A stretch of 64,000 nucleotides of DNA, taken from assembly GCF_900094545.1 (NCBI RefSeq), contig NZ_FMAH01000001.1, forward strand, positions 186,001-250,000, given 5' to 3'. Source of the DNA: Martinezella miluonensis (lineage in GTDB: Bacteria > Pseudomonadota > Alphaproteobacteria > Rhizobiales > Rhizobiaceae). The notes beneath the pieces were generated by a model that saw only the letters and a program-made list of their open reading frames with translations, ran no database searches and was not told the DNA's origin. This document shows, piece by piece, positions 1 to 11,976 of this stretch; position 1 is the stretch's first letter; each line of letters begins with the position of its first letter. The translations under genes were made by a program, and so were the position numbers.

Positions 1-1065
1 TCAATAGAGAAAGCCGATAATGTCGCGAACCTGCTTCATCGTCACGTCGGCACGAGCGCGGGCGCGGGCGCTGCCATCGCGCAGCACGGCGTCGATATGG
101 CCGGGATCGGCCATGAGGCGGCGCATTTCCGCCGTGATCGGCGATAGCGCGTGCACGGCAAGATCGACCAGCGCCGGCTTGAAGACCGAGAACTGCTGGC
201 CGCCAAATTCGGACAGAACTTCCGACCGCGACTTGTCGGCAAGTGCTGCATAGATGCCGACCAGATTTTCGGCTTCGGGGCGACCGGCGAGACCGGCGAT
301 TTCGCTCGGCAAGCCATCCGGATCGGTCTTGGCCTTGCGGATCTTCTTCGAGATGTTTTCCTCGTCGTCTAGCAGGTTGATGCGCGATAGGTCGGAAGCG
401 TCGGATTTCGACATCTTCTTCGTGCCGTCACGCAGCGACATGACGCGCGGCGCCGGGCCATCGATCAGCGGCTCGACCATCGGGAAATAGGCATGCACCG
501 GCTCGTCGCCGACGGTGATGTCGATGCCGTAACCCGTGCGGCGAATATGCTCCATGTAGTCCAGATTGAACTTCATGGCGATGTCGCGGGTCAGCTCGAG
601 ATGCTGCTTCTGGTCGTCTCCAACAGGAACATGCGTGGCGCGATAGAGCAGAATATCGGCGGCCATCAGGCTCGGATAGGCGTAAAGGCCGAGGGAAGCC
701 TGCTCGCGGTCCTTGCCGGCCTTGTCCTTGAACTGCGTCATGCGGTTCATCCAGCCAATGCGGGCGACGCAGTTGAAGATCCAGGCAAGCTCGGCGTGCC
801 CCGGCACGGCCGACTGGTTGAAGACGATATGCTTTTCCGGGTCGATGCCGGCGGCAAGGAAGGCCGCGGTGATCGAGCGCGTCTGGTTCGGCATGTCGTC
901 ATGGACGAGCTGAGCCGTCAGCGCATGCATGTCGACGACGCAGTAGATGCAGTCGTTGTTGGCCTGCAGGGCCACGAACTTGCGGATCGCGCCGAGATAA
1001 TTGCCGAGGTGAAGATTGCCTGTGGGCTGAACGCCGGAGAATACGAGCGGCTTGAATTCGGTCAT
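1..1065 (-). CDS. trpS: Tryptophanyl-tRNA synthetase
   Basis: Charges tRNA-Trp with tryptophan in the cytoplasm (class I aminoacyl-tRNA synthetase). The 354-residue protein begins with the HIGH-type signature GNLHLGN after [10 protein letters not shown] and carries the second class I signature as KKMSKSD, so both ATP-binding motifs are intact. The reading frame stays open 24 codons further upstream, but the ATG at 1065 gives the family-typical start ([11 protein letters not shown]) and is preferred. The stop codon lies at the very first bases of the window, so the gene is complete. It is the last of a run of minus-strand genes downstream of murJ. Confidence 0.96.
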   Translation of the reverse strand: MTEFKPLVFSGVQPTGNLHLGNYLGAIRKFVALQANNDCIYCVVDMHALTAQLVHDDMPNQTRSITAAFLAAGIDPEKHIVFNQSAVPGHAELAWIFNCVARIGWMNRMTQFKDKAGKDREQASLGLYAYPSLMAADILLYRATHVPVGDDQKQHLELTRDIAMKFNLDYMEHIRRTGYGIDITVGDEPVHAYFPMVEPLIDGPAPRVMSLRDGTKKMSKSDASDLSRINLLDDEENISKKIRKAKTDPDGLPSEIAGLAGRPEAENLVGIYAALADKSRSEVLSEFGGQQFSVFKPALVDLAVHALSPITAEMRRLMADPGHIDAVLRDGSARARARADVTMKQVRDIIGFLY

Positions 1066-1186
1066 GTCGTCCTCGAAAGGCTTGTGGAGGGCCCGGGCGA
1101 GCGACGCTCGACCCTTGGTTTCGAGCGGCTTATGCACGGCGGACAGGCTGGGATCAAGAGGCTATGTCGCGGATTCGATCTTGTGT

Positions 1187-1223
1187 GATCCTGCTCGAAA
1201 ACCGCTGCACAGTTTTCAGGATC
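1187..1223. repeat. Palindromic intergenic repeat, family A copy 1
   Basis: GATCCTG and CAGGATC arms (1187-1193, 1217-1223) enclose the core AAAACCGCTGCACAGTTTT. The same core, with different outer arms, recurs near 27.86, 27.99, 51.07, 54.63 and 60.65 kb. It lies between trpS and the upstream VOC gene. Confidence 0.7.
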
Positions 1224-1228
1224 ATGCC

Positions 1229-1621
1229 TCACGAAGAATGCTGGATCAGATCCCAGGTGTTGCCGTAGGGATCGGCGAAGACCGCCACGGTGCCATAGAC
1301 CATGTGGCGGGGCTCTTCCCGGAACTCGACGCCCTTGGCAAGCAACGCGGCATGATCGCGGCCGAAATCGTCGGTCTTGAGGAAGAAGCCGACGCGGCCG
1401 CCGGTCTGATTGCCGATCGCAGCGCGCTGGCTGTCGCTTGCGGCTTGGGCAAGCAGTAGCGCAGCGCCCTCTGTGCTTTTCGGCTTAATGACGACCCAGC
1501 GCTTGCCCTCCGGTTGCACTTCGTCCTGCAAGCAGTCGAAGCCGAGGATATCGCAGTAGAAGGCTTTTGCGCGGTCGTAATCATCGACGACAAGGGCGAC
1601 GAGGAAGAGAGATTGAGACAT
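1229..1621 (-). CDS. VOC (glyoxalase/bleomycin-resistance fold) family protein
   Basis: A 130-residue single-domain protein of the vicinal oxygen chelate superfamily. It opens with the typical strand FLVALVVDDYDRAKAFY, has a central KPKSTEGAALLLAQ strand, and ends with the usual FADPYGNTWDLIQ. Members are metal-dependent lyases, dioxygenases or antibiotic-binding proteins; nothing here fixes the substrate. The frame is open upstream to 1732, but that extension translates the palindromic repeat at 1649-1690, so the ATG at 1621 (MSQSLFL) is chosen. It stands alone between murJ and trpS with repeats on both sides, so co-transcription with either is doubtful. Confidence 0.85.
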   Translation of the reverse strand: MSQSLFLVALVVDDYDRAKAFYCDILGFDCLQDEVQPEGKRWVVIKPKSTEGAALLLAQAASDSQRAAIGNQTGGRVGFFLKTDDFGRDHAALLAKGVEFREEPRHMVYGTVAVFADPYGNTWDLIQHSS

Positions 1622-1648
1622 GGAAGGACTCCGCATCTGGCAAAATCG

Positions 1649-1690
1649 TCCCCTCGCCCCGCTTGCGGGGAGAGGGCTAGGGTGAGGGCC
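1649..1690. repeat. REP-like palindromic element, copy 1
   Basis: Contains CCCCGCTTGCGGGG inside CCCTCG...AGAGGGCTAGGGTGAGGG. The same block recurs almost exactly at 31479-31520, with related blocks at 1779-1861, 31361-31420 and 49128-49292. It resembles the rhizobial intergenic mosaic (RIME-type) elements; that family name is from memory. Confidence 0.7.
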
Positions 1691-1778
1691 ACGCACAAAC
1701 GTCGGCCTATGCAGACTATCTTGGCCAGTCATTAAAATGGCGGCGCCTGCATACTTTAATTCTGCGGAGGCATCAGTG

Positions 1779-1861
1779 AAGGCCCTTCATCCGACTTGTC
1801 GCAATTTCACTCCGCTCGATCGCGCCAAGCCACCTTCTCCCCGCATTGCGGGGCGAAGGAG
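1779..1861. repeat. REP-like palindromic element, copy 2 (degenerate)
   Basis: Starts GGCCCTTCATCCGACTTGTC and ends in the hairpin CCTTCTCCCCGCATTGCGG followed by GGCGAAGG. It is a decayed version of the CCCCTCATCCG...CCACCTTCTCCCC element seen at 31361 and 49230. It abuts the 3' end of murJ (stop at 1867). Confidence 0.6.
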
Positions 1862-1866
1862 CCTTG

Positions 1867-3471
1867 TTATTCCCCATTCACCGCCTTCGCATCCGTTGCA
1901 GCTGCAGTCGGACGCTTGCGGTTGATATTGCGGCGGATCATGCCGAGATCGGCGCCGCCGATCAGGAAGGAGACCGCAAAATAGACCAGCATGGAAATCG
2001 CGATCAGCAAGCCGAGCGTGCTTACCTTGGTCAAAAGCGACGTGCCCGAAGCCAGATATGCGCCCCAGCGGTGCTGGAGATAGATGATCACTCCGGTCAT
2101 GACGCCGGCTGAAACGAGCAGGAGGGCGGCGCGGCGGGCAAGGGCCCATTCCCAGGCCAGATGACCCCGGCGCAGCAACGTGGTGAAGAGCAGCACGGTG
2201 CTGATCCAGCCGGCCGTCGCTTCGGCAACGGCGATGCCCGGAGCACCCAAATAAGGAAAGAGGCTGAGCGCGATCGCGCAATTGACGGCAACGGCAACGC
2301 CGGAGAACCGCATCGGGGTCTTGGTGTCCTCGCGGGCATAGAAGCCCGGCTGCAGCGCCTTGATCAGTACGAAGGCCGGCAAGCCCAGGCCATAAATCGC
2401 CAGGATCGAGCCGACAATGACGGTGTTTTCCTGATGAAAGGCGCGGCGTTCGTAGAGCACGCGAATGATATCGTCGGAGAGAACCCAGAGCGCCATGGCG
2501 GCCGGCAAGGTCAGGAACAGCACGAACTCGATCGAGCGGTTCTGCAGATTGCCGGCTTCTTTCAGATGACCTGATTTCAAGGCGCGCGCCAGCTCCGGTA
2601 GCAGGACGACGCCGACGGCGACACCGACGACGCCGAGCGGCAGCTGATAGATGCGGTCGGCATATTGCAGGGCGGCGATCGCGCCTTCGCGGCTGGAGGC
2701 GATCGCCTGGCCGATCATCTGGTTGATCTGGGTGATGCCGCCGGTGACAGCGGCCGGAATGGCGAGGATCAAGAGCCGCTTGACGTTCGGCGTGAAACGC
2801 GGCCAGCGGAAGCCGATACTGATGCCGGCAAAACGCACGCCGATATAGACGACGAGCAATTGCAGGATACCGGCGACAAGCACGCCCCAGGAGAGATACC
2901 AGGCGGTCTGCAGCGGCACCGCGCCGAAATAGAGCGAATAGAACAGCGCGCCGATCATCACGACGTTAAGGAAGACGGGCGCCACCGCTGCCGCGAAGAA
3001 ATGATGCAGCGAGTTCAGCATGCCGCTCATCATCGCCGTCAGCGACATACACATGAGATAGGGGAACATCACGGCGGCCATGCGCACCGTGATCGCGAAT
3101 TTGTCGGGATCGTCGGCAAAGCCGGGCGCGATGATCCAGCGCACGATCAGCGGCATACCCAGTTCCATGACGACGGTGATCAGGAACAGGACCGAGAAGA
3201 GAACGCCGAACACTTCCTCGGAGAAGCGTTTCGCGCCCTCGCTACCGTTCGCCTCGATCTCCTTGGCAAAGAGCGGCACGAAGGCGGCGTTGAAAGCGCC
3301 CTCGGCAAACAGGCGGCGGAAGAGATTCGGAAAGCGGAAGGCAGCGTAGAACACGTCGGCCATCGGGCCGGTGCCGAGGGCCGCGGCCATCAGCGTCTCG
3401 CGGGCAAAGCCGAAGATGCGGCTGCCAAGCGTCGCGCCACCGACCGTGATGAATTTCTTGACTAGGCTCAT
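1867..3471 (-). CDS. murJ: Lipid II flippase MurJ (MviN)
   Basis: Inner-membrane flippase of the MOP superfamily that moves the peptidoglycan precursor lipid II to the periplasmic face. The 534-residue protein starts with the family hallmark [18 protein letters not shown] and has about 14 hydrophobic spans, the usual MurJ architecture and length. Its ATG overlaps the glnD stop codon as ATGA (3468-3471), which points to translational coupling. glnD and mviN have been reported as an essential operon in Sinorhizobium meliloti (recalled), and the same order is seen here. A short basic tail ([13 protein letters not shown]) ends the protein. Confidence 0.95.
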   Translation of the reverse strand: MSLVKKFITVGGATLGSRIFGFARETLMAAALGTGPMADVFYAAFRFPNLFRRLFAEGAFNAAFVPLFAKEIEANGSEGAKRFSEEVFGVLFSVLFLITVVMELGMPLIVRWIIAPGFADDPDKFAITVRMAAVMFPYLMCMSLTAMMSGMLNSLHHFFAAAVAPVFLNVVMIGALFYSLYFGAVPLQTAWYLSWGVLVAGILQLLVVYIGVRFAGISIGFRWPRFTPNVKRLLILAIPAAVTGGITQINQMIGQAIASSREGAIAALQYADRIYQLPLGVVGVAVGVVLLPELARALKSGHLKEAGNLQNRSIEFVLFLTLPAAMALWVLSDDIIRVLYERRAFHQENTVIVGSILAIYGLGLPAFVLIKALQPGFYAREDTKTPMRFSGVAVAVNCAIALSLFPYLGAPGIAVAEATAGWISTVLLFTTLLRRGHLAWEWALARRAALLLVSAGVMTGVIIYLQHRWGAYLASGTSLLTKVSTLGLLIAISMLVYFAVSFLIGGADLGMIRRNINRKRPTAAATDAKAVNGE

Positions 3472-6383
3472 ACGGCTGAACCGGCTTTCTTTTCAGTATC
3501 TGGATTTTCGACGGCAACAGCGCGCGTGGCTGCAGGCGCGATGATGCCGGACGGCATGCGTTCGCGCATCTCGTCCTCCTCACCCGCCATGACGGCCTTC
3601 AGGCGTGCGGTAATGTTGGCTCGCTTGTTCTCGTTGGAGATCTTCTGTCCGACCAGATCGGTGACGTAGAAGGTGTCGATGACCTTCTCGCCGAACGTGG
3701 TGATGCGGGCCGACTGGATATCGAGCGACAGATCCGAGAGGACAGCCGTTATCTCCGACAGCAGGCCGGTGCGGTCGAGGCATTCGACCTCGATGACCGT
3801 GAACTTGTTGGACAGGCTGTTGGAGATGATGACCGACGGCGGGATGACGAAGGCCTTGTTCTTGCGGCGATTCTTCGTCCGCGTCGCAATGACTTCCGGC
3901 AACCGCTTGCGGCCGGCAAGCACGTCTTCGATCATCTTGCCGATGGTGCCGGCACGGCGCAGCTCATCGGCATCGTCGGGAAATTCGCGGCTGACATGGA
4001 TGGTGTCGAGGGCGCGGCCGTCGGCGGTCGTGAAGATCTGCGCATCGGCGATATTGGCGCCGGCGGCCGCACAAGCGCCGGCAATTACGGTCAACAGACG
4101 CGGATGGTCGGGCGAGAGCACGGTGATCTCGGTGATGGCGTGGAAGCTGTCGGTGCGCACCATGGTGGCGAGCACCTTGCCTGCCTTGTCCGACTGGCGC
4201 ATGAACTGCGTATGGCGGATCTGATCCTCCAGCGGCACGGACAGCAGATAAGGCTGGTAGTGCAGCTTGACGTAAGCCTTGCGCTCCTTCGCGCTCCAGT
4301 CCGCAAGCGCCTGTTCGAGCGCTGCGGCTGCGGCTTCCGCCCGCTCCTTGCGCGACACTTCCGAGAAGCCGCCGGCCAGCAGAAGCTCGGTCTCGTAATA
4401 GAGGGTGCGCAGCAGCTGGCCTTTCCAGCCGTTCCAGACGCCCGGGCCGACGGCGCGGATGTCGCAGACAGTCAGGATCAGCAACATCTTCAAACGGTCG
4501 AGCGACTGAACCCGGTCGGCGAAATCGATGATCGTCTTACGATCGGTCAGGTCACGCGTCTGGGCGACCATCGACATGGTCAGATGCTCGGCGATCAGCC
4601 ATACCACAAGCTCGGTCTGTTTCGGCGAAAGGCCGAAGCGCGGGCAGAGCTTGCGCGCCACCTTGGCGCCGGCTTCCGAGTGATCCTCCTCGCGGCCCTT
4701 GGCGATATCGTGCAGGAGCACGGCGACATAGAGGGCGTCACGATCTTCGATGCTGGGCATCAGCTTGTTGGTCAGCGGATGGATATCCTCGGCCTTGCCC
4801 TTGTCGATCTCGGACAGCACCTCGACGGCGCGGATCAGATGCTCGTCCACAGTATAGTGATGATACATGTTGAACTGCATCATCGAGACGATCTTGCCGA
4901 ATTCCGGAATGAAGCGGCCGAGCACGCCGGCCTCGTTCATGCGGCGCAGGATCAGCGCCGGATCGCGTTTGGAGGTAAGGATGGAGAGGAAGAGCCGGTT
5001 TGCCTCCTCGTTCTCGCGCAGATCGTTATCAATCAGGTTCAGCGAGCGCGTGACGCGCTTCAGCGCATCCGGATGGAATTCCAGGCCGTTGATGTCGGCG
5101 ACGAAGAACAGCCTGATGAGGCTCACAGGATCGCGCTTGAATACATCGGGATTGGCAAGCGCGATGCGGCCGCGATCCTCGACGAATTCGACGGTGCCGG
5201 GGATCTTGCGCGAGCGATTGGCAAAGCGGCTGATGACGCCGGTAAGCCCCGGCGTCGCCTTTGCCTGCTGATCCTCGAGCGCTGCGCAGAGGATGCGGGT
5301 GAGATCGCCGACATCTTTGGCGACAAGGAAATAGTGCTTCATGAAGCGCTCGACCGCCGAAAGGCCAGGGCGAGCGTGATAATCGAGTGCCGCCGCGATA
5401 TCGCGCTGAATATCGAAGGAAAGCCGTTCTTCCGCCTTGCCGGTCAGGAAATGCATGTGGCAGCGCACGGCCCAGAGGAAATCCTCCGCCTTCTCGAAGA
5501 GGCGGTATTCCTGCTTCGAGAGCACGCCGAGCTTCACCAATTCGACCGGATCGCGGACGTGATAGTAATATTTGGAGATCCAGAACAGCGTGTGCAGGTC
5601 GCGCAGGCCGCCCTTGCCTTCCTTGACGTTCGGCTCGACCAGATAGCGGGTATCGCCCGCCTTTCTGTGGCGCTCGTCGCGCTCGGCGAGCTTGGCGGCA
5701 ATGAATTCCGGGCCGGTATTGGTGACGATTTCCTTGTCGAAACGCGCCTGCAGCTCCCGCGTCAACGGCTCGTTACCGCAGATATAGCGGGTTTCGAGAA
5801 CCGCGGTGCGCACCGTCATATCGGACTTGGCCTCGCGGATGCATTCCTCGACCGTGCGCGTGGCGTGGCCGACTTTGAAGCCCATGTCCCAGAGCATATA
5901 GAGAATGAACTCGACCGCCTTGTGCGTCTCGCTGTCCGGCTTCGGCTGGAACAGGAAAAGAAGGTCGATATCCGAGCCGGGCGCCAGCGTATCGCGGCCA
6001 TAACCGCCGACGGCCGTGACGGAGAAGCTACCGGCTCGCTTCGGAAAAACGTGATGGACGGTGAAATCGTAGATAACCGTGATGATCTGGTCCTGCAGCC
6101 AGGAAATGCGGTGGGCGCAATCTAGCCCGCTGCCCTGGAAGGCCAGCAGGCGGCGCGCCTCTTCGCGTCCCTCCTGGCTTGCCTTCTTCAATAGAGCAAG
6201 CAGAGCGGACCGCTCTTCGTTCTTATCCAGATTACGCTTGGCAAGAGCCTCGCATTCCGCTCTCAGCGAGGGAACGTCGAGAATAGCCGGAAAATCGATG
6301 TCATGCATTTCCATGCTCTGCCGACCGGATTCCTGTTCTTTGGCGGCGGGCCACCGCCGGCGCGCCTGTCTTTTCGTCTGCAT
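3468..6383 (-). CDS. glnD: Bifunctional uridylyltransferase/uridylyl-removing enzyme GlnD
   Basis: Primary glutamine sensor of the Ntr cascade: uridylylates PII proteins when nitrogen is low and removes UMP when glutamine is high. The 971-residue protein has the nucleotidyltransferase signature [17 protein letters not shown] at about residues 128-145, an HD hydrolase domain ([13 protein letters not shown], around residue 554) and two C-terminal ACT domains. The ATG at 6383 has AGAGG about nine bases upstream; an internal ATG at 6314 also gives a family-like N-terminus, so the start is not settled. It overlaps murJ by four bases. Confidence 0.95.
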   Translation of the reverse strand: MQTKRQARRRWPAAKEQESGRQSMEMHDIDFPAILDVPSLRAECEALAKRNLDKNEERSALLALLKKASQEGREEARRLLAFQGSGLDCAHRISWLQDQIITVIYDFTVHHVFPKRAGSFSVTAVGGYGRDTLAPGSDIDLLFLFQPKPDSETHKAVEFILYMLWDMGFKVGHATRTVEECIREAKSDMTVRTAVLETRYICGNEPLTRELQARFDKEIVTNTGPEFIAAKLAERDERHRKAGDTRYLVEPNVKEGKGGLRDLHTLFWISKYYYHVRDPVELVKLGVLSKQEYRLFEKAEDFLWAVRCHMHFLTGKAEERLSFDIQRDIAAALDYHARPGLSAVERFMKHYFLVAKDVGDLTRILCAALEDQQAKATPGLTGVISRFANRSRKIPGTVEFVEDRGRIALANPDVFKRDPVSLIRLFFVADINGLEFHPDALKRVTRSLNLIDNDLRENEEANRLFLSILTSKRDPALILRRMNEAGVLGRFIPEFGKIVSMMQFNMYHHYTVDEHLIRAVEVLSEIDKGKAEDIHPLTNKLMPSIEDRDALYVAVLLHDIAKGREEDHSEAGAKVARKLCPRFGLSPKQTELVVWLIAEHLTMSMVAQTRDLTDRKTIIDFADRVQSLDRLKMLLILTVCDIRAVGPGVWNGWKGQLLRTLYYETELLLAGGFSEVSRKERAEAAAAALEQALADWSAKERKAYVKLHYQPYLLSVPLEDQIRHTQFMRQSDKAGKVLATMVRTDSFHAITEITVLSPDHPRLLTVIAGACAAAGANIADAQIFTTADGRALDTIHVSREFPDDADELRRAGTIGKMIEDVLAGRKRLPEVIATRTKNRRKNKAFVIPPSVIISNSLSNKFTVIEVECLDRTGLLSEITAVLSDLSLDIQSARITTFGEKVIDTFYVTDLVGQKISNENKRANITARLKAVMAGEEDEMRERMPSGIIAPAATRAVAVENPDTEKKAGSAV

Positions 6384-6442
6384 GCGCTATAGCCTCTTTG
6401 CCCGGCGATTGACACAGGCAATCGACGCAGAAATCGGCAGTT

Positions 6443-6736
6443 TTAGGGCCTCGGCATCTCAAGCGTCCGCCTGAGCTCATTCAAGCTATATAGTATGTTT
6501 CGCGATTGAGCACCGATCTGCGTCACCATTTCGCGCTCACATTCCCAATAGCCGGCCTTGGCGATGCTCGAACAGATGTCGGAAATGCGGCTGCACGACA
6601 AGGTGATGCTGAGAAGACCGCGGTCAGACTCGCAATCCGGCGCCTCGCCTTCACCGCAGATCTTGCCGCGCGCGGCGATCGGGGAAAAGCGCTCTGCCAG
6701 GATACGGACTTCGGCGAGAAGATTTTCGAGATGCAT
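6443..6736 (-). CDS. Small hypothetical protein between mutS and glnD
   Basis: A 97-residue protein I cannot assign to a family. It has five cysteines, in the contexts GKICGE, APDCES, TLSCSR, DICSS and WECERE, amphipathic helices at both ends (MHLENLLAEVRILAERF and NILYSLNELRRTLEM), and no signal peptide or membrane span. It begins 27 bases after the mutS stop and ends about 60 bases before glnD on the same strand, so it is probably in one transcript with them. Codon use is like its neighbours, which argues that it is real. The cysteine spacing does not match a standard zinc finger. Confidence 0.65.
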   Translation of the reverse strand: MHLENLLAEVRILAERFSPIAARGKICGEGEAPDCESDRGLLSITLSCSRISDICSSIAKAGYWECEREMVTQIGAQSRNILYSLNELRRTLEMPRP

Positions 6737-6763
6737 GCTTTTGTCCTTGGAAGTCGCCTTCGG

Positions 6764-9505
6764 TCAGCCGGCCTTGGTCAGATTTTTCTTCAATTCATAG
6801 AGCACGTCGAGAGCGGCTCGTGGCGTCAGATCGTCGAGATCGAGCGTTTTCAGCCGCTCCTCGACCTTGGAGGGTTCGCGCCGCCCGCTCGCCTCCTCCC
6901 GGCGGACCGCCACCTGGAAGAGCGGCAGATCATCGATGAGCTGGCTTGCCGGATTCTTGCGGTCCGCATCTTCAAGCCGCGTCAGAACGTCGCGGGCGCG
7001 CGCTACCACCGAGGCAGGCAGGCCGGCGAGGCGCGCCACCTGGATACCGTAGGAGCGGTCGGCAGCCCCCGGCCCGACCTCGTGCAGGAAGATAACGTCG
7101 CCATCCCATTCCTTGACGCGCATGGTGGCATTGGACAGCCGGCCGAGCTTCTCCGACAGGACGGTCAGCTCATGGAAATGCGTGGCGAAGAGGCCGCGGC
7201 ATCGATTGGCTTCATGCAGATGCTCGACAGCGGCCCAGGCGATCGAAAGACCGTCGAAGGTGGCGGTGCCGCGACCGATCTCGTCGAGGATGACGAGCGA
7301 ATTTTCACTCGCCTGATTAAGGATCGCCGCCGTCTCGACCATCTCGACCATGAAGGTCGAACGACCGCGCGCCAGATCGTCGGAGGCGCCGACACGCGAG
7401 AACAGCCGGTCGACGACGCCGATATGGGCCGAGGCAGCCGGCACGAAGCAGCCCATCTGCGCGAGAATGGCGATCAGGGCATTCTGGCGCAGGAAGGTCG
7501 ATTTACCGCCCATGTTCGGGCCGGTCAGCAGCCAGATGGCGCCATCCTTGCCGCCGGCTTTCGGCGAGAGATCGCAGTTATTGGCAACGAAAGGCCCACC
7601 CGCCTGGCGGCGCAACGCCTGCTCCACCACCGGATGACGGCCGCCTTCGATGGCAAACATGCGGCTCGCATCGACCACGGGCCGGCAATAGGCCTGCTCC
7701 TCGGCGAGCAGCGCAAGCCCCGCCGCGACATCGATCACCGACAGCGCACGGGCGCCGGCCTTGATCGCCTCGGCATTGGCCACCACCGCCGCAACCATGC
7801 GATCGAAGGCCTCCAGCTCGATGGCCAGCGCTTTGTCGGCGGCGTTGGCGATGCGGCTTTCGAGATCGGCAAGCTCGGTCGTGGTGAAGCGCATGGCGTT
7901 CGCCATGGTCTGGCGATGGATGAAGCGCGCCTTGGCCTCGCTGGTGTCGGTCATCGGCCCGGCATTGCCGGCCGTAACCTCGATGAAATAGCCCAGCACA
8001 TTGTTATGCTTGATCTTCAGCGACTTGATGCCGGTTTCCTCGGCATATTGCAGTTGCAAGCCGGCGATGACGCGGCGAGACTGATCGCGCAATGCCCGCA
8101 CTTCGTCCAGCTCGGCATTCGCCCCTTCCCGCAGGAAGCCGCCATCGCGCTTCAGCAAGGGCAGTTCATCTGCAAGCGTAGCGGCGAGTAGCGCTTCCAG
8201 ATCGGCGGGCAAGGCGCTGAGCCCGGCCAGCGCAGCCTTCAGCTCTTCCGGCAGAAGTGCTGTTCCAAGCATGCGGCCGACATCGGCCGCCGCGGCCAAC
8301 CCCTGCCGGATCGCCCAAAGGTCACGTGGGCCGCCGCGATCGAGCGCGAGGCGCGATAAGGCGCGCGGCATGTCAGGCACATGCCTCAGCGCCGCACGCA
8401 GATCGCTTGAAAGCGACGGCTCCTCCGTCAGGAAGCCAATCGAATCCAGGCGCTCGTTGATACGCTGGGGATCGGTGAGCGGCGACATCAGCCGTTCGGC
8501 GAGAAGTCGGGCGCCGCCGCCGGTCACGGTGCGGTCGATCGCCTTCAAGAGCGCGCCGTTGCGGTCGCCGGAGAGCGTACGCACCAGTTCGAGGTTGGCG
8601 CGGGTGGCGGGATCGATGAAAAGGGTCGAGGCGCCACTTTCGCGTTCCGGCAGTCCGAGCGGCGGCCGTTCGGCAAGCTGGGTCTTTTCGACATAGGCAA
8701 TCGCGGCTGCAGCTGCGGCCAATTCAGCGCGGCTAAAGGTGCCAAAGCCATCGAGCGTGGACACGCCGAAATAGCGGGTAATGCGCCCCTCGGCGCTGGC
8801 GCTGTCGAATAGAACGGCCGGCTGCGGAACAGCGGTGCGGCCGAGTATGTCGAAGACCGGCTTCAGTTCCGGATCATGGAACATCGTATCCGGCAGGATC
8901 AGCTCGCGCGGATCGATGCGCAGGATATCGGCTAGCAGCCGCGAAGCTTCCGTTTCCGCCAGCCGAAAGACACCCGTGGAAATATCGATCCAGGCGAGCG
9001 CAAGCTGCGGTTCTGCGCCGCCGCGAATGCGCGTCAACGTCATGAGATAGTTGGATTCCGAGGGCGAGAGCAGCTTTTCCTCGGTAATGGTGCCGGGCGT
9101 TACGAGGCGCACAACATCGCGCCGCACCACAGACTTGCCGCCGCGCTTCTTGGCCTCCGCCGGATCTTCCACCTGCTCGCACACGGCGACGCGGAAACCC
9201 AGCGAAATCAGCTTCTGCAGATAATCGTCGGCGGCATGAACCGGAACGCCGCACATCGGGATATCCTGCCCCATGTGCTGGCCGCGCTTCGTCAGCGTGA
9301 TGCCGAGCGCGCGCGACGCATCGATGGCGTCCTCGAAGAACAATTCATAGAAATCGCCCATGCGATAGAAGAGAAGCGAACCGGGATTGTTCGCCTTGAT
9401 CTCAATATATTGCTCCATCATCGGAGTCGCAGAAGCGCGACTTTCCTCCGAGGCAAGCTCGGCGGCCGAGAAAGCATCGATGCCGGTGGTTATACGTTCG
9501 TTCAC
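6764..9505 (-). CDS. mutS: DNA mismatch repair protein MutS
   Basis: Recognises base mismatches and small loops and starts methyl-independent repair with MutL. The 913-residue protein carries the mismatch-binding Phe-x-Glu in [11 protein letters not shown] near the N-terminus, the Walker A motif [13 protein letters not shown] around residues 660-670, and the Walker B/signature [15 protein letters not shown]. It has a longer N-terminal extension (about 30 residues before MMEQYIEIK) than E. coli MutS, which I believe is usual in rhizobia. It is the first gene of a minus-strand run continuing into the small ORF, glnD and murJ, and is divergent from the malic enzyme gene. Confidence 0.96.
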   Translation of the reverse strand: MNERITTGIDAFSAAELASEESRASATPMMEQYIEIKANNPGSLLFYRMGDFYELFFEDAIDASRALGITLTKRGQHMGQDIPMCGVPVHAADDYLQKLISLGFRVAVCEQVEDPAEAKKRGGKSVVRRDVVRLVTPGTITEEKLLSPSESNYLMTLTRIRGGAEPQLALAWIDISTGVFRLAETEASRLLADILRIDPRELILPDTMFHDPELKPVFDILGRTAVPQPAVLFDSASAEGRITRYFGVSTLDGFGTFSRAELAAAAAAIAYVEKTQLAERPPLGLPERESGASTLFIDPATRANLELVRTLSGDRNGALLKAIDRTVTGGGARLLAERLMSPLTDPQRINERLDSIGFLTEEPSLSSDLRAALRHVPDMPRALSRLALDRGGPRDLWAIRQGLAAAADVGRMLGTALLPEELKAALAGLSALPADLEALLAATLADELPLLKRDGGFLREGANAELDEVRALRDQSRRVIAGLQLQYAEETGIKSLKIKHNNVLGYFIEVTAGNAGPMTDTSEAKARFIHRQTMANAMRFTTTELADLESRIANAADKALAIELEAFDRMVAAVVANAEAIKAGARALSVIDVAAGLALLAEEQAYCRPVVDASRMFAIEGGRHPVVEQALRRQAGGPFVANNCDLSPKAGGKDGAIWLLTGPNMGGKSTFLRQNALIAILAQMGCFVPAASAHIGVVDRLFSRVGASDDLARGRSTFMVEMVETAAILNQASENSLVILDEIGRGTATFDGLSIAWAAVEHLHEANRCRGLFATHFHELTVLSEKLGRLSNATMRVKEWDGDVIFLHEVGPGAADRSYGIQVARLAGLPASVVARARDVLTRLEDADRKNPASQLIDDLPLFQVAVRREEASGRREPSKVEERLKTLDLDDLTPRAALDVLYELKKNLTKAG

Positions 9506-9617
9506 GGAGGTGCAGTTTTTCCAAAAAATGAGGTGTCACCCTATCCGCGCGCCGCTATAGAAGACAACAGCTATCGGGCAAGAGGGACCGGTCGCCCACA
9601 GGAGGTTTGGAGAAACA

Positions 9618-11906
9618 ATGGCTGACAGCAAGAGCAAGTCGCGTCCGGGGACGGGGATCACGGATCAGGAAGCATTGGACTTCCACAAGCTAGGCCGGCC
9701 CGGCAAGCTTGAGATCAATCCGACCAAGCCGATGGCGACACAACGCGATCTTTCCCTTGCCTATTCGCCCGGTGTCGCCGTTCCCGTGAAAGCGATCGCC
9801 GCCGATCCGGCCACGGCTTATGACTATACGACACGCGGCAACATGGTCGCCGTCATCTCAAACGGCACAGCCATTCTCGGCCTCGGCAATCTGGGCGCAC
9901 TGGCTTCGAAGCCGGTCATGGAAGGCAAATCCGTTCTCTTCAAGCGCTTCGCCGACGTCGATTCGATCGACCTTGAGATCGACACGGAAAATGTCGACGA
10001 ATTCATCAATTGCGTGCGCTATCTCGGCCCCTCCTTCGGCGGCATCAATCTCGAGGATATCAAGGCGCCCGACTGTTTCATCATCGAACAGCGGCTGCGC
10101 GAGCTCATGGATATCCCCGTCTTCCATGACGACCAGCACGGTACCGCCATCATCGCCGCCGCCGGCCTGATCAACGCGCTGGAGCTGACCGGCCGCGACC
10201 TGAAGACCACCAAGCTCGTCTGCAACGGCGCGGGAGCCGCCGCGATCGCCTGCATCGAGCTGATCAAGGCCATGGGCTTCAACCCGGAGAACGTCACCCT
10301 TTGCGATACAAAAGGCGTGATCTACCAGGGCCGCAGCGAAGGCATGAACCAGTGGAAGTCGGCGCATGCGGTCAAGACCGACAAGCGCACGCTGGCCGAA
10401 GCGATGAAGGGAGCCGACGTCGTGTTCGGCCTTTCGCAGAAGGATGCCTTCTCCGAAGACATGATCCGCTCCATGGCGGACCGGCCGATCATCTTCGCCA
10501 TGGCCAATCCCGACCCGGAAATCACGCCGGAGGAAGTGGCGCGCATCCGCGATGACGCCATCATGGCGACCGGGCGCTCGGACTATCCGAACCAGGTCAA
10601 CAACGTCCTCGGCTTCCCCTATATCTTCCGCGGCGCGCTCGACGTGCGCGCCACCACCATCAACGACGAGATGAAGATCGCCGCCGTCAACGCGCTGGCG
10701 AGCCTGGCGCGAGAGGACGTGCCTGATGACGTGGTGGCCGCCTATCAGGGCGCAAGGCCCCGCTTCGGGGCGCAATACATCATCCCCGTGCCGTTTGACC
10801 CGCGCCTGATCTCGGCCATTCCGGTAGCCGTCGCCAAGGCGGCGATCGAAAGCGGCGTCGCCCGGCGCGAAATGCCTGACATGGACGCCTATGCCCGCGA
10901 ACTCTCGGCCCGGCGCGATCCGATCGCCTCGACGCTGTCGCAACTCTATGAGCGTGTGCGCCGCCACCAGAAGCGCATCGTCTTCGCCGAAGCGGAAGAA
11001 GAGCAGGTCATGCGCGCCGCCCTCTCCTACGCGAACCAGGGACTGGGCACCGCCATCTTGCTCGGCCGCGAGGATCTGATCCATTCCACCGCAGAACGCG
11101 CCGGTATCGACCTCAACCGCCCCGGCCTCGAAATCGTCAATGCCCGCATTTCCAAGCGGGTCGACGCCTATATCGACTATCTCTACGCCCGGTTGCAGCG
11201 CGACGGCTATCTGCACCGCGACGTGACGCGCCTGATCCATAACGACCGCAATCACTTCGCCGCCTGCATGGTCGCGCTGGGAGATGCCGACGGCATGGTG
11301 ACCGGCGTGACGCGCAACTATTCGACCGCGCTCGGAGACGTGCGCCGCTGCATCGACGCCAAGCCGGGGCACCGGGTCATCGGCGTATCGATCGTGCTTG
11401 CCCGCGGCCGCACCGTCTTCGTTGCCGACACAGCAGTGCATGACATGCCGGCCGCCGAGGAGCTGGCCGAGATCGCCGAAGAGGCAGCCGGTTTCGCTCG
11501 CCGCATGGGTTACGAACCGCGCGTCGCCATGCTTGCCTATTCCACCTTCGGCCATCCGTCGGGCGAGCGGTCCGAGCGGGTGCGCGAGGCGGTGAACATC
11601 CTCGACAAGCGCCATTTGAATTTCGAATTCGATGGCGAAATGGCGGCCGACGTCGCGCTGAACCGCAAGATCATGGAGAGCCTCTATCCCTTCTCGCGGC
11701 TCTCCGGGCCTGCGAACGTGCTCGTCATGCCGGCATTCCACTCGGCTGCAATCTCCACCAAGATGCTGCAGGAACTCGGCGGTTCCACGGTGATCGGGCC
11801 GCTCCTCGTCGGGCTCGACAAGTCGGTGCAGATCACCTCCATGGGCGCCAAGGATTCCGACATCGTCAACATGGCCGCCATCGCCGCCTATGGCGCCGGC
11901 GCCTAA
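9618..11906 (+). CDS. maeB: NADP-type malic enzyme with C-terminal phosphotransacetylase-like domain
   Basis: Oxidatively decarboxylates malate to pyruvate, supplying NADPH and pyruvate during growth on dicarboxylates. The 762-residue protein has the malic enzyme domain at about 1-430 ([54 protein letters not shown]) and a phosphate acetyltransferase-like domain from about 440 to the end, the chimeric layout of rhizobial Dme and Tme. The short N-terminus and the position next to mutS favour the NADP-dependent form (tme in S. meliloti) over the NAD-dependent dme. A strong ribosome site (AGGAGG) precedes ATG 9618. Confidence 0.93.
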   Translation: MADSKSKSRPGTGITDQEALDFHKLGRPGKLEINPTKPMATQRDLSLAYSPGVAVPVKAIAADPATAYDYTTRGNMVAVISNGTAILGLGNLGALASKPVMEGKSVLFKRFADVDSIDLEIDTENVDEFINCVRYLGPSFGGINLEDIKAPDCFIIEQRLRELMDIPVFHDDQHGTAIIAAAGLINALELTGRDLKTTKLVCNGAGAAAIACIELIKAMGFNPENVTLCDTKGVIYQGRSEGMNQWKSAHAVKTDKRTLAEAMKGADVVFGLSQKDAFSEDMIRSMADRPIIFAMANPDPEITPEEVARIRDDAIMATGRSDYPNQVNNVLGFPYIFRGALDVRATTINDEMKIAAVNALASLAREDVPDDVVAAYQGARPRFGAQYIIPVPFDPRLISAIPVAVAKAAIESGVARREMPDMDAYARELSARRDPIASTLSQLYERVRRHQKRIVFAEAEEEQVMRAALSYANQGLGTAILLGREDLIHSTAERAGIDLNRPGLEIVNARISKRVDAYIDYLYARLQRDGYLHRDVTRLIHNDRNHFAACMVALGDADGMVTGVTRNYSTALGDVRRCIDAKPGHRVIGVSIVLARGRTVFVADTAVHDMPAAEELAEIAEEAAGFARRMGYEPRVAMLAYSTFGHPSGERSERVREAVNILDKRHLNFEFDGEMAADVALNRKIMESLYPFSRLSGPANVLVMPAFHSAAISTKMLQELGGSTVIGPLLVGLDKSVQITSMGAKDSDIVNMAAIAAYGAGA

Positions 11907-11976
11907 TTCTTGCGGGACCGCCCGGCAGCCAAACAAAGATGCTGGCTGCCCTGTGAAATAGGTGTAGGATAGGGGT

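Noticed and set aside
3996-6125. Very long open frame (about 700 codons) antisense to glnD
   Set aside because: A shadow of GC-biased codon use on the opposite strand; the protein has no domain features while GlnD is intact. The same holds for the long frame opposite the malic enzyme (9858-11936).
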